Assembly: GCA_900170005.1 (NCBI GenBank)
Contig: LT827128.1
Span: 682,001-746,000 of the forward strand
DNA length: 64,000 nucleotides
Source: Gordonibacter massiliensis (ex Traore et al. 2017)
Lineage (GTDB): Bacteria > Actinomycetota > Coriobacteriia > Coriobacteriales > Eggerthellaceae
Reading direction: 5' to 3'
Part shown: positions 52,593 through 60,757 of the stretch, piece by piece
Position numbering within the stretch: position 1 is the stretch's first letter
How the letters are laid out: each line of letters starts with the position of its first letter
Program-made: the position numbers and the translations under genes
The notes under the pieces: model-generated
Database searches by the model: none
Told to the model about the DNA's origin: nothing
The model's input: the letters and a program-made list of their open reading frames with translations, nothing else

Positions 52593-52937
52593 CTACGCCT
52601 CGTTGATGGCGACGATCATCTGCTTGGGGGCCTCGATCTTCTTCGCGAGATCCTCGACGTTGCCCCAGTCGAGGCACTGCGCCTGGCAGTGCTGCACGCA
52701 GGTGGGCTGCTTGCCCTTGCCCACGCGCTCGGCGCACATATCGCACCACTTGGTGAACTGGGGGATGAAGTCGTACTGGTAGTCCTTCTTGGCCTCGTCG
52801 ATGTGCAGCGGGCCCAGCTTTGTGATCTTCAGGCCGAACTCCTTCTCGGAGTAGCCGTGCTCCTGCTGGCAGGCCAGCACGCAGGCCTCGCAGCCGGTGC
52901 AGTAGTCGACGTCGACCAAAATTCCCTGATAAGCCAT
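52593..52937 (-). CDS. 4Fe-4S ferredoxin subunit, cluster 3
   Basis: A 114-residue partner of the molybdoenzyme with CTGCEACVLAC (about 13-23) and CDMC ... CVQHCQAQC (about 64-89). The ATG at 52937 (MAYQG) matches the starts of its two homologues in clusters 1 and 2; the ATG 9 nt upstream is an alternative. It lies 22 nt after the molybdoenzyme stop. Confidence 0.9.
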   Translation of the reverse strand: MAYQGILVDVDYCTGCEACVLACQQEHGYSEKEFGLKITKLGPLHIDEAKKDYQYDFIPQFTKWCDMCAERVGKGKQPTCVQHCQAQCLDWGNVEDLAKKIEAPKQMIVAINEA

Positions 52938-52959
52938 GTCTCTCATTCCTTTCCGGCTG

Positions 52960-55362
52960 CTATTCGGCCTTGTAGATCTTGCACATCATGGCCTTGTAGT
53001 TCGAGCCGAAGCCCGAGACGCCGGCGTCGAAGGGCACGAGGTTGTTGATGTTGGACTCGAGCACGCCGAACAGGCCCTTCTGCTCGTCTTCCACGTTCTC
53101 CTCGGCGGCGTCCTTGCGCTCCGGGAACCACCAGCCGTGCTCAGCCTGCATGACGCGCGGGTCGTAGGTGTCGTTGAACGAGGCCTTGTACTTGCACTTG
53201 CCGTGCTTGTTCTCCAGCCAGATCCAATCGCCTTCCTCGATGCCGTTCTCGGCGGCCGTGTCGGGGTGGATGTACACGAGCGGGTCGGGGTGCAGGCTGC
53301 GCAGCTTCGTCACCTGGCGCTGCTCGGAGTGGAAGAAGTGCGGCACGCGGGCGCCGGAGGTCACGATGTAGGGGTACTCCTCGGTGTCCTCGGGGGCGCT
53401 GTAGGGGCTCTCCACCGGCTCGACGTAGCTCGGCAGCGGATCGAGGCCCGACCACGACGTGTGGTGGAACACCATGGAGTAGATCTCCGCACGGCCCGTC
53501 TCGGTGCGGAAGCCCGGCTGGCCGTCGGGGCGCAAATCGCCCGTCTCGTACTTGCGGTACTTGAACTCGGGGTACTTCCACGTCGACTCGCGCAGCTCGT
53601 CCCACGTGAAGCCGCCGTCCTCGAGCGCGTAGTCCCACATTTCCTGCACGTCGTCCCACGGCCAGGCGATGTCGTTGTTCTCGGGCTTGATGGCCTGCGT
53701 CAGGCGCTTGCCCAGCTCGAGGAATATGGTGTTGTCGGGCTTGGAGTCGCCCACGGGCTCGATGGCCTTGTTGATGCAGCTGATGCGGTAGGCGTTCAAC
53801 CCGCCGAAGCCGTCGCGCTCCTCGTAGGTGGCGGCGGGCAGCACCACGTCGGCCAGGGCCATCATCGTGGGGGTCATGAACAGGTCGGACACCACGATGA
53901 AGTCGATCTGCTTGTACCATTCCAGCTGCTGCTCGGCCTGGGCGCCCATGGTGGCCAGGAAGTTGTTGGTGACGATGTAGGCCGCCCGGATGGGGATCTC
54001 GCCGCGCTGCCACGCCTCGATGGTGGCGTTGGAGGACAGGTTCTTGAAGCCCACGGCGAACATGGGGTAGCGCTCCACGCCGATGCGCTTGGACTGCTCT
54101 TCCTCGGTCATGAGCTCGTCCCAGCCCCAGGTGCCCGTCCAGTTCGGCTGCTCGATGCCCCAGCATGCGTCGCCCATGACGTTGCCGCCGGGGATGTCCA
54201 GGTTGCCGGTGATGCACCACATGGCCGTGATGGCGTGCGCGGCCTGCTGGCCGCCCGTCTGCTGGTCGAGCGCCACGCCCCACTGGATGGCGGCGGGGTG
54301 CGAGGTGGCGTAGGTGCGGGCCACGCGCTGGACGTCGTCCTTGGACACCCAGGCCTTCTCGCACAGGTCGTCCAGGTCCATCTCCGCGACGCGCTCGCAC
54401 ACGGCTTCCAGTCCGTACACCCACTTGTCGCAGAAGTCCTGGTCGTAGAGCTTCTCGTCGCAGATGACCTTCAGCATGGCCATGGCCAGCGCGCCGTCGC
54501 CGCCGGGGCGCACGCGCAGCCAGTCCTCGCCGGCGCGGGCCGCGAGCCACGTGAGCTGCGGGTCCACCACGGCCACCTTCATGCCGCGCTTCATGAGGTC
54601 GGTGATCCAGTGGCCGTAGAAGCCGTCGGCGTTGCTGTAGAAGGGCTGGTGGCCCCACACGATGCAGTACTCGGGCACCGTGTAGCGAGGGTCGTCGTAG
54701 CGCTTGGGCAGGAACTGCGAGCAGTCCATGACGCAGGCGCCGCCCAGCATGCAGGCCATCGAGGCGATGCGCGGCAGGTAGCAGGAGTTGCCGGCGAAGT
54801 AGGGCACGCCCTCGTTCGGGGAGCCCACGCAGGCGTTCAGGCGCGTGACCTGGTGGATGTCGCGGCCCGTGCCCTGGCACATGGCGATCTTGTCGGCGCC
54901 GTAGGTGTCCACGACGCGCTTGAACTCGCGCGTGATGATCTCGTACGCCTCGTCCCAGCTGATCTCGACGAACTTGTCCTTGCCGCGATCGGCGCGGTCG
55001 CGCTTCATGGGATGCAGCAGGCGGTCCTCATGGTAGACGTAGTCGGGGATGCACAGGCAGCGGCTGCACAAACGGCCCTGGTTGTAGGGGTCCTCCGGGT
55101 CGCCTTCCACCTTCACCAGCTTGCCGTCCTTCACATAGGACAGGATGCCGCACACGTTGTGGCATCCCGGTGCGGAGCGCGCGGTGCCGCGGATGACGGT
55201 CATGCCGTCCTCCTCCCACGTCCAAGGCACCTTCGGCGTCTCGGCTGCGGGGACGGGCGGGCGCGTGTCGGTCTTCTTCGGCAGGCGCGAGCCGCGGCGG
55301 TACTTCTTTCCGTTGGTCTCGCTCCAATGCTCCTGCACGGAGGCCTCAGCAGAATCGGCCAT
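52960..55362 (-). CDS. Molybdopterin-dependent oxidoreductase, cluster 3 (catechol-dehydroxylase-like)
   Basis: An 800-residue DMSO-reductase-family catalytic subunit. Likely cluster ligands are C67, C71, C99 and C102 (PGCHNVCG ... LCSRC). Landmarks are FVEISWDEAYEIITREFKRV, FAGNSCYLPRIASM and FHSEQRQVTKLRSLHPDPLV. The basic N-terminal stretch KKYRRGSRLPKK is not followed by a hydrophobic segment, so it is not a Tat signal. The ATG at 55362 follows AAAGGAGG. It heads an operon of ferredoxin, a 65-residue protein, an amidohydrolase-like protein, two MFS carriers and a triple-motif miniprotein. Confidence 0.88.
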   Translation of the reverse strand: MADSAEASVQEHWSETNGKKYRRGSRLPKKTDTRPPVPAAETPKVPWTWEEDGMTVIRGTARSAPGCHNVCGILSYVKDGKLVKVEGDPEDPYNQGRLCSRCLCIPDYVYHEDRLLHPMKRDRADRGKDKFVEISWDEAYEIITREFKRVVDTYGADKIAMCQGTGRDIHQVTRLNACVGSPNEGVPYFAGNSCYLPRIASMACMLGGACVMDCSQFLPKRYDDPRYTVPEYCIVWGHQPFYSNADGFYGHWITDLMKRGMKVAVVDPQLTWLAARAGEDWLRVRPGGDGALAMAMLKVICDEKLYDQDFCDKWVYGLEAVCERVAEMDLDDLCEKAWVSKDDVQRVARTYATSHPAAIQWGVALDQQTGGQQAAHAITAMWCITGNLDIPGGNVMGDACWGIEQPNWTGTWGWDELMTEEEQSKRIGVERYPMFAVGFKNLSSNATIEAWQRGEIPIRAAYIVTNNFLATMGAQAEQQLEWYKQIDFIVVSDLFMTPTMMALADVVLPAATYEERDGFGGLNAYRISCINKAIEPVGDSKPDNTIFLELGKRLTQAIKPENNDIAWPWDDVQEMWDYALEDGGFTWDELRESTWKYPEFKYRKYETGDLRPDGQPGFRTETGRAEIYSMVFHHTSWSGLDPLPSYVEPVESPYSAPEDTEEYPYIVTSGARVPHFFHSEQRQVTKLRSLHPDPLVYIHPDTAAENGIEEGDWIWLENKHGKCKYKASFNDTYDPRVMQAEHGWWFPERKDAAEENVEDEQKGLFGVLESNINNLVPFDAGVSGFGSNYKAMMCKIYKAE

Positions 55363-55740
55363 ACTTTCCTCCTTTTTCGTTGTTCTCTCGTCGAATCTCG
55401 TCTCGATACTCAGGTCGTCTCTGGCCGGCGGGCCGCCGCAGCTTGCGCGCGCGGTGCGGGCTCGATACCGAACGTGCCCAGAATAAGGAGGATTTGTGAA
55501 GCAACGTCCCCCATAGATAATGAGGGGTGCGTTTTCAGCATGCTGACCCGACGCCTCGGAGCGGTAATCCTATTGGTATGACGCGTTCATGTGGGGAAAC
55601 GTCGAACAACGGAGGGAGGGGCGGGTTGGGGTCGGGTGCGTATCAGAGGCAGGGGAGGGCCCGCGCCGGGAGGCGGCGGGGCGTTTTAGCCGGCGGGCGG
55701 TGCCAGGGGCTATACGGAGGGGGCGTTCTGCCCGCAGCTC
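55363..55740. other. 378-nt gap upstream of cluster 3
   Basis: Presumed promoter region of the cluster 3 operon. It contains CCCCCA-N7-TGAGGGG near 55508-55528 and GAGACGA/GACGA direct repeats near 55390-55430. No clear -35/-10 pair and no gene were found. Confidence 0.4.
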
Positions 55741-57195
55741 TTAGCGCAATTGCGCCTGCACGAGAGAGCGGAGCTCCTCGCGCGAGTGCACGCCGAGTTT
55801 GGCGTAGATGTGGCGCTGGTGGGTTTTGACGGTGTTCTTTGACACGAATAGGATCTGATGGATGGAGGCGATGTCGGCGTCGCCTGCCAACATGGGCAGC
55901 AGCTCCCGCTCGCGGGGCGACAGGCCGTGCTCTTTGGCGACGTCGGCGCAAGCGAGCGCGATAAGGCGCTCGGGATCGATGCGGTCGGACGCGTCGCTTG
56001 CCAAGCGCCCGAGTGCGACGACGCACCATACGAGGGCGGCAAGGAGCGCTACCGTCATGATAAGGAACGGTGTGCCTCGCAGTCCGCCGGCGTCGAGCGA
56101 CGCCGTGCATGCCGTCCAACCCAGCAGAAGCCCCAAGGCATCGGCCGCGAAGTCCGCCAGGGGCGCTTCGCCAGCGCGTGCGGGCCTTTCGGCCCTCGTG
56201 GCCGCGAGGGCCCCCGCGATAGGAGCGAACGCGGCCGCGGAACCGAGCAGCACGCTTTGCGCTGCGAGCCATTCGGGGTCGCCGGCAAGGTCGAACGACA
56301 GCAGCAGGGGCGCAACCGCCACGACCATGAGCGCTGCGATGTTCTGCAGCGTGCGCGCTCCGTTTCTCGTCGCGGTGCCGCGAAGGAGCCAGGCGGCGCC
56401 GCCTGCCGCCGCGAGCGGTGCGAACGCCCCCGCAGGGCCGACGAGCGCGGCGCACACCGCGGCTCCCAAAGCTGCGGCGAAGCCGAAGGACGCTCCGTGG
56501 CAGGCCAGGGCGAAGGCCAGCGCGATGTGCGGTCGAACCTTGCGCGCCCGCTCGCCATCTGCTCCGAAAGAGGGCCGTCCGACCGACGGGTCGTTCTTCG
56601 CCGCGGGCCGTTCCTCGGCCGCCTCTACGCGATCGGAGCCCGAGAGCAGCAGTGCCGCCGGAACGAGTGCGAACGCGACGGCGGCGACGGCGGCCGGGGG
56701 TGCGAAAGCCAATGCAAACCCGATTCCGGCGCTTGCCGCCAAGGACGTCGCGAGAAAGCCCGCGAGGGTTTTAGGGCTCAGACGGACTAAGAAACGCATG
56801 GTTGCTCGGGACGCCTCGGCCGCCCCCAGCCCGAGCAGGGCCCAGAGGGCGCATGCCGCGATGGCGCGAAGATCGATGCCCGTCGCCAACAGCGCGAGGG
56901 CGAAGACCCCCGGCAGAGCGGCGGGCGTCCGGACGCGACGGAAGGGTCGCGCGACCCTTCGATGCCGGGTTGCGGCGAAGCACGCGATGCCGCCGCACCA
57001 GCCAGCCAGGCACGCTGTTCGACACGCTTGGGGCGGCAGCGCGCCCCCGAACGCCTCCGGGACCCCGTCTAGAAAAAGAACGGCCCAGAGAAATACGAGG
57101 ACGAGCACGAAAGCCGTGCCGCCGCACAACTCATCCAAGCCCACCGTCTTTCTCGCGATGCTCTCTTGCTCGCTGCTTTCCCTTCTCGATTCCAT
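55741..57195 (-). CDS. Membrane-bound LuxR-type regulator, cluster 3
   Basis: A 484-residue protein with about 12 hydrophobic, Ala-rich segments and a C-terminal LuxR helix-turn-helix (LSPRERELLPMLAGDADIAS, VSKNTVKTHQRHIYAKLGVH). The ATG at 57195 lacks a ribosome site but lies 6 nt after a TATAAT, consistent with leaderless translation; ATGs at 57213 and 57261 are open but lie upstream of or within the promoter. It is upstream of and co-directional with the cluster 3 operon and likely its activator. Confidence 0.88.
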   Translation of the reverse strand: MESRRESSEQESIARKTVGLDELCGGTAFVLVLVFLWAVLFLDGVPEAFGGALPPQACRTACLAGWCGGIACFAATRHRRVARPFRRVRTPAALPGVFALALLATGIDLRAIAACALWALLGLGAAEASRATMRFLVRLSPKTLAGFLATSLAASAGIGFALAFAPPAAVAAVAFALVPAALLLSGSDRVEAAEERPAAKNDPSVGRPSFGADGERARKVRPHIALAFALACHGASFGFAAALGAAVCAALVGPAGAFAPLAAAGGAAWLLRGTATRNGARTLQNIAALMVVAVAPLLLSFDLAGDPEWLAAQSVLLGSAAAFAPIAGALAATRAERPARAGEAPLADFAADALGLLLGWTACTASLDAGGLRGTPFLIMTVALLAALVWCVVALGRLASDASDRIDPERLIALACADVAKEHGLSPRERELLPMLAGDADIASIHQILFVSKNTVKTHQRHIYAKLGVHSREELRSLVQAQLR

Positions 57196-57201
57196 GTCTT
57201 T

Positions 57202-57207
57202 ATTATA
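57202..57207 (-). promoter_or_regulatory. -10 element of the cluster 3 LuxR gene
   Basis: TATAAT on the minus strand, with the ATG starting 7 nt after its last base, which is where transcription should begin. The surrounding DNA (57196-57260) is markedly AT-rich for this genome. No good -35 is seen. Confidence 0.6.
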
Positions 57208-57247
57208 TCTCATAAGAAAATAATATACATATAAGTACATATTCAAA

Positions 57248-57260
57248 TGAATATAATTCA
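57248..57260 (+). promoter_or_regulatory. -10 with overlapping dyad upstream of the ABC importer
   Basis: TGAATATAATTCA is a 5-3-5 dyad whose centre contains TATAAT (57252-57257). A metal-responsive repressor could bind here, but it does not match a standard Fur or DtxR box closely. Confidence 0.35.
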
Positions 57261-57426
57261 ACGCTCATCATGAAAGAGGGAGGCTCACCTTGCGAGGTGA
57301 GGCGTTCGTCACCTTTTTTTCACCTTGCCGAGCGACCGGTTTCGCCCTGCATGTTCGATGCGGGGCATGGTCGTTCGGGCGAACATGAATCTGCTTTGTT
57401 AGCCAATCGACAAGAACGGAGTTCCT

Positions 57427-58521
57427 ATGAAAACGAAGCAGGCGGGTGCCGTCGCGATGACGGCGCTCATGATGGCCGGAGCGCTCCTGACCGGCTGCGT
57501 CGGCGGCGGCGAGCAGAGCGCCCCCGCCGACGACGCCCCGGCCGCAAGCGAGCCGACCACGCGCACGGTGCGCGACAGCAACGGCACGGAGGTCTCAATC
57601 CCGGCCGACGTCGAGCGCGTTGCCCCGGGCATCGGGGCGTTCGCACAGGTGACCGAAATGCTCACGCAGGGTTCGGGCAAGATAGCCGCCACGGCCGTCA
57701 AGCAGATATCCGACGACTTCAAAAGCACCTTTCCCGACTACGAGCAGTCGAACCCCGACAACCGCGACGCCAGCTCGGTCGAGGACCTCGTGGCGGCGGA
57801 AGTTCAAGTGGTTTACGGACCCGAGAGCCTGTATTCCGACGAGCAGCGCGCGCAGCTCGACGAAGCCGGCATAGCCTTCGTGGCGCTGAACAACATCGGC
57901 AGCGTGGACGGCATGTGCGAGAGCATCCTCACCATCGGCGAGATACTCGGCTCCGACGAGCAAGCCGTCGCGCAGCGCTTTGTGGATTACTATCGGGCCG
58001 GCTTGTCCGATGCCGAGAAGCGCACCGCCGGAATCGCCGATGCCGACAAGCGGGGGACGCTCCAGCTGAACATGGCGGGCGGCGCCTACACGTGCGCGAC
58101 GAAAGACGACATCAGCAACGCGTACTACGTCGCCGCAGGGGCAAGAAACGTGGCGGCCGACTACACGGGGGCGAAGAGCGGCCAGTATCCCACGGTGGAT
58201 GCCGAGCAGATCGTGGCGTGGAACCCGTCGCTCATCGTGGCCATGAACGCCGAGACGAAGGATGCCGTGATGGCCGATCCGGCGCTCGCGGAGGTCGACG
58301 CCGTGAGGGACGGCAACGTGGTCACCTGCCCCACGGGTTTGTACCTGTGGTGCGTGCGCAGCGGCGAAGGCGCCCTCATGACGCCGTGGTTGGGAACGGC
58401 GCTCTACCCCGACCTGTTCTCCGACGTCGACATGGTTAACGTGCTCCAAGACTTTTACCAGGAGTTCTACCGCGCCGATTTGAGCGAGGGCGACGCTGAG
58501 ACCATATTGGCGGGTGCGTAG
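57427..58521 (+). CDS. ABC importer substrate-binding lipoprotein (siderophore/corrinoid type)
   Basis: A 364-residue lipoprotein: signal peptide with lipobox LLTGC (Cys near 24), a Ser/Pro/Ala linker, then a periplasmic-binding-protein fold of the FecB/BtuF class (RTVRDSNGTEVSIPADVERV, the usual start of that domain). Substrate is probably an iron chelate, heme or corrinoid; the sequence does not decide. The ATG follows CGGAG. The permease gene starts 3 nt after its stop. Confidence 0.88.
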   Translation: MKTKQAGAVAMTALMMAGALLTGCVGGGEQSAPADDAPAASEPTTRTVRDSNGTEVSIPADVERVAPGIGAFAQVTEMLTQGSGKIAATAVKQISDDFKSTFPDYEQSNPDNRDASSVEDLVAAEVQVVYGPESLYSDEQRAQLDEAGIAFVALNNIGSVDGMCESILTIGEILGSDEQAVAQRFVDYYRAGLSDAEKRTAGIADADKRGTLQLNMAGGAYTCATKDDISNAYYVAAGARNVAADYTGAKSGQYPTVDAEQIVAWNPSLIVAMNAETKDAVMADPALAEVDAVRDGNVVTCPTGLYLWCVRSGEGALMTPWLGTALYPDLFSDVDMVNVLQDFYQEFYRADLSEGDAETILAGA

Positions 58522-58524
58522 GCG

Positions 58525-59628
58525 ATGGAAGAGGTCCTTTCCGACGATGCGGCGGAGGCGGGCTCTTTCGAACCGGCTTCCGCCGCGCGGCGGCGCGAGG
58601 GCGCTCGAGCGGGAGCAGCGCGCGAGCGGGCGGTCATGGCCGGGCTCGCCGTCGCGCTCGCGGCCCTGGCAGCCGTCTCGCTTACGGTGGGCACCTACGA
58701 CGTGTCGCTGCCCGAGATAGGCCGGGTGCTGTGGGACTGGCTGACGGGGTCGTCCACCGCCCATGACAAGGCGACCGTCGTGCTGCTCACCATACGAGCC
58801 CCCCGTATCCTGCTCGCGGCGCTCGTGGGCGCTGCGCTCGCTGCTTCGGGCGCGGCCTACCAGGGCATGTTCCGCAACCCCATGGTTTCGCCCGACATCC
58901 TGGGCGTGTCGAACGGCGCCGCCGTGGGCGCCGCGCTCGCGTTGCTGCTGGGTCTGCCGTCGCTCGTTGTGCACGGCCTGTCTTTCGTCTGCGGCCTGGG
59001 GGCGGTGCTGCTCGTCATGGCCGTCGCACGGGCCGTAGGCAAGGGCGGCAACACGCTCACCGTCATGATCCTGGCCGGCGTCGTCATGTCATCCACGTTT
59101 TCGGCCTTGCTTTCGCTCGTCAAATACGTCGCCGACCCCGACGATGCGCTGCCTCAGATCACCTACTGGCTCATGGGGAGTTTCGCCCGTTCGGGAAACG
59201 ACGCGAACGTGCTGGTCTTGGCGGCGATCTTCGTCGTCGGGGGAGGCGCCCTCCTGCTCATGCGCTGGCGTATCAACGCCTTGTCGTTCGGCGAGGAGGA
59301 GGCTCGCACGCTCGGCGTGGACGTGAAGCGCACGCGCACGGTGGTTATTCTGGCTGCCACGCTGCTCACGTCGGCCACGGTATGCCTGTGCGGCACGATC
59401 GGATGGGTGGGGCTCATCATCCCGCATATCGTTCGCCTTGTCGTGGGGCCGAACTACCGGGCGCTGCTGCCGGTGTCTCTTTTGGGCGGCGCCTGCTTCA
59501 TGCTGCTCGTGGACGACGTGGCGCGCATCATCGTGCCGGGCGAGTTGCCCGTGGGCGTGCTCACGGCGCTCATCGGCGCGCCGCTGTTCATCTACATGCT
59601 GGTCAAAGGTCGGAAGGAGTGGTTGTGA
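58525..59628 (+). CDS. ABC importer permease, FecCD/BtuC family
   Basis: A 367-residue membrane subunit with about 10 hydrophobic segments after a charged N-terminal tail of about 38 residues. Family signatures are RAPRILLAALVGAALAASGA, YQGMFRNPMVSPDILGVSNG and CGTIGWVGLIIPHIVRLVVG. It pairs with the binding lipoprotein upstream and overlaps the ATPase gene by 4 nt (GTGA). Confidence 0.92.
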   Translation: MEEVLSDDAAEAGSFEPASAARRREGARAGAARERAVMAGLAVALAALAAVSLTVGTYDVSLPEIGRVLWDWLTGSSTAHDKATVVLLTIRAPRILLAALVGAALAASGAAYQGMFRNPMVSPDILGVSNGAAVGAALALLLGLPSLVVHGLSFVCGLGAVLLVMAVARAVGKGGNTLTVMILAGVVMSSTFSALLSLVKYVADPDDALPQITYWLMGSFARSGNDANVLVLAAIFVVGGGALLLMRWRINALSFGEEEARTLGVDVKRTRTVVILAATLLTSATVCLCGTIGWVGLIIPHIVRLVVGPNYRALLPVSLLGGACFMLLVDDVARIIVPGELPVGVLTALIGAPLFIYMLVKGRKEWL

Positions 59629-60404
59629 CGTTGGAGGTGCGCGACCTTGCGTGCGGTTACGGCGGGCGGCGGGTTGTCGAGGGCTTCTCGATGCGCGTCG
59701 AGGCGGGCGACATCCACTGCCTGCTCGGGCCGAACGGGGTGGGGAAGACCACGCTGTTCAAGTCCGTTTTGGGGCTGTTGCCGCGCTTGGGCGGCAATGT
59801 GCTGCTCGACGGGCGGGAGGTGGACGGCCTCTCTGCCCGCGAATTCGCCCGCGCTGTGGCCTACGTGCCGCAGGCCCACACGCCGCCCTTCGCGTTCAAC
59901 GTGCGCGACGTGGTGGTCATGGGCCGTCTGGCGCATCTGGGCCCGTTCGCCGCACCGGGACGCGCCGACTACGAAGCGGCCGACCATGCCTTGGCGCAGT
60001 TGGGCATCGGTCGTTTGGCCGACCGGGTTTACACCGAGCTTTCGGGCGGCGAGCGGCAGATGGCGCTTATCGCCCGCGCGGTGGCGCAGAGCCCCCGTTT
60101 CCTCATGATGGACGAGCCTACGGCAAACCTCGATTTCGGCAATCAGGCGGAGGTGCTGGAGGCTGCCAAACGGCTCGCCGCGGGCGGTATGGGCGTCGTC
60201 ATGACCACGCACGTTCCCGACCATCTGTTCCAGTGCGAGGCCGAGGGGACGCTCATGTTGCGGGACGGGCGCTACGTGAAGGGCGGCGCCGACGCCGTGC
60301 TCACGCCCGAGAACCTGCGCGACGCCTACGGTATCGAGGTCATGGTGCTCGATGCTTCGTGGCGGGGTCGCGGAGTGCGTTTCTGCCGTCCCGTGGTGGT
60401 TTGA
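59625..60404 (+). CDS. ABC importer ATPase, FecE/BtuD family
   Basis: A 259-residue ATPase with Walker A GPNGVGKTT, signature LSGGERQ, Walker B FLMMDEPT and switch His in TTHVPDH. The GTG at 59625 overlaps the permease stop and follows GGAAGGAG. The last 20 residues (SWRGRGVRFCRPVVV) are basic and atypical. With the previous two genes it forms a complete importer. Confidence 0.93.
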   Translation: MTLEVRDLACGYGGRRVVEGFSMRVEAGDIHCLLGPNGVGKTTLFKSVLGLLPRLGGNVLLDGREVDGLSAREFARAVAYVPQAHTPPFAFNVRDVVVMGRLAHLGPFAAPGRADYEAADHALAQLGIGRLADRVYTELSGGERQMALIARAVAQSPRFLMMDEPTANLDFGNQAEVLEAAKRLAAGGMGVVMTTHVPDHLFQCEAEGTLMLRDGRYVKGGADAVLTPENLRDAYGIEVMVLDASWRGRGVRFCRPVVV

Positions 60405-60470
60405 GGCGACATCGATCGAATGTTGCGTGGGACCGAACGATGCCGTTTGGAAAAGTCGCGAAATTCGGTC

Positions 60471-60498
60471 TTGCGCAAAGGCTGTGATCCGGTATAAT
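60471..60498 (+). promoter_or_regulatory. Promoter of tRNA-Asn
   Basis: TTGCGC (60471-60476), a 16-nt spacer and TATAAT (60493-60498), about 40 nt before the tRNA. Confidence 0.7.
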
Positions 60499-60539
60499 CT
60501 TCACTTGCGCGTTCCGAGAAAAGGAAACGCACGGCTCAT

Positions 60540-60614
60540 TCCTCGGTAGCTCAACGGCAGAGCATCCGGCTGTTAACCGGAGGGTTGTAGGTTCGAATCC
60601 TACCCGGGGAGCCA
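60540..60614 (+). tRNA. tRNA-Asn (GUU)
   Basis: Acceptor TCCTCGG pairs with CCGGGGA; anticodon loop CTGTTAA between TCCGG and CCGGA gives GUU; T-arm GGTTCGAATCC; CCA encoded at 60612-60614. Confidence 0.95.
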
Positions 60615-60626
60615 TTTTTCAAACCT

Positions 60627-60660
60627 GGTCAGAGGCAACTGCTTCTGGCCTTTTCTTTTA
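60627..60660 (+). terminator. Terminator after tRNA-Asn
   Basis: GGTCAGAGGC (60627-60636) pairs with GCTTCTGGCC (60641-60650), 4-nt loop, followed by TTTTCTTTT. Confidence 0.85.
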
Positions 60661-60757
60661 TCGGGCCCTAGCCGCGAGCGTGCGCCGCATCTGTTCCGAG
60701 CGGGTTGATAACGAGAACCAGGTTGAAAATTAACCGCTTGCAACAAGGAGGTCCGCC

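Noticed and set aside
52960-55362. Tat signal peptide on the cluster 3 molybdoenzyme
   Set aside because: The Arg pair in KKYRRGSRLPKK is not followed by a hydrophobic segment or cleavage site.
57262-57426. Cobalamin riboswitch upstream of the ABC importer
   Set aside because: The repeated CACCTTGC and a small CTCACC/GGTGAG hairpin are present, but no B12-box or long conserved aptamer could be found in 165 nt.
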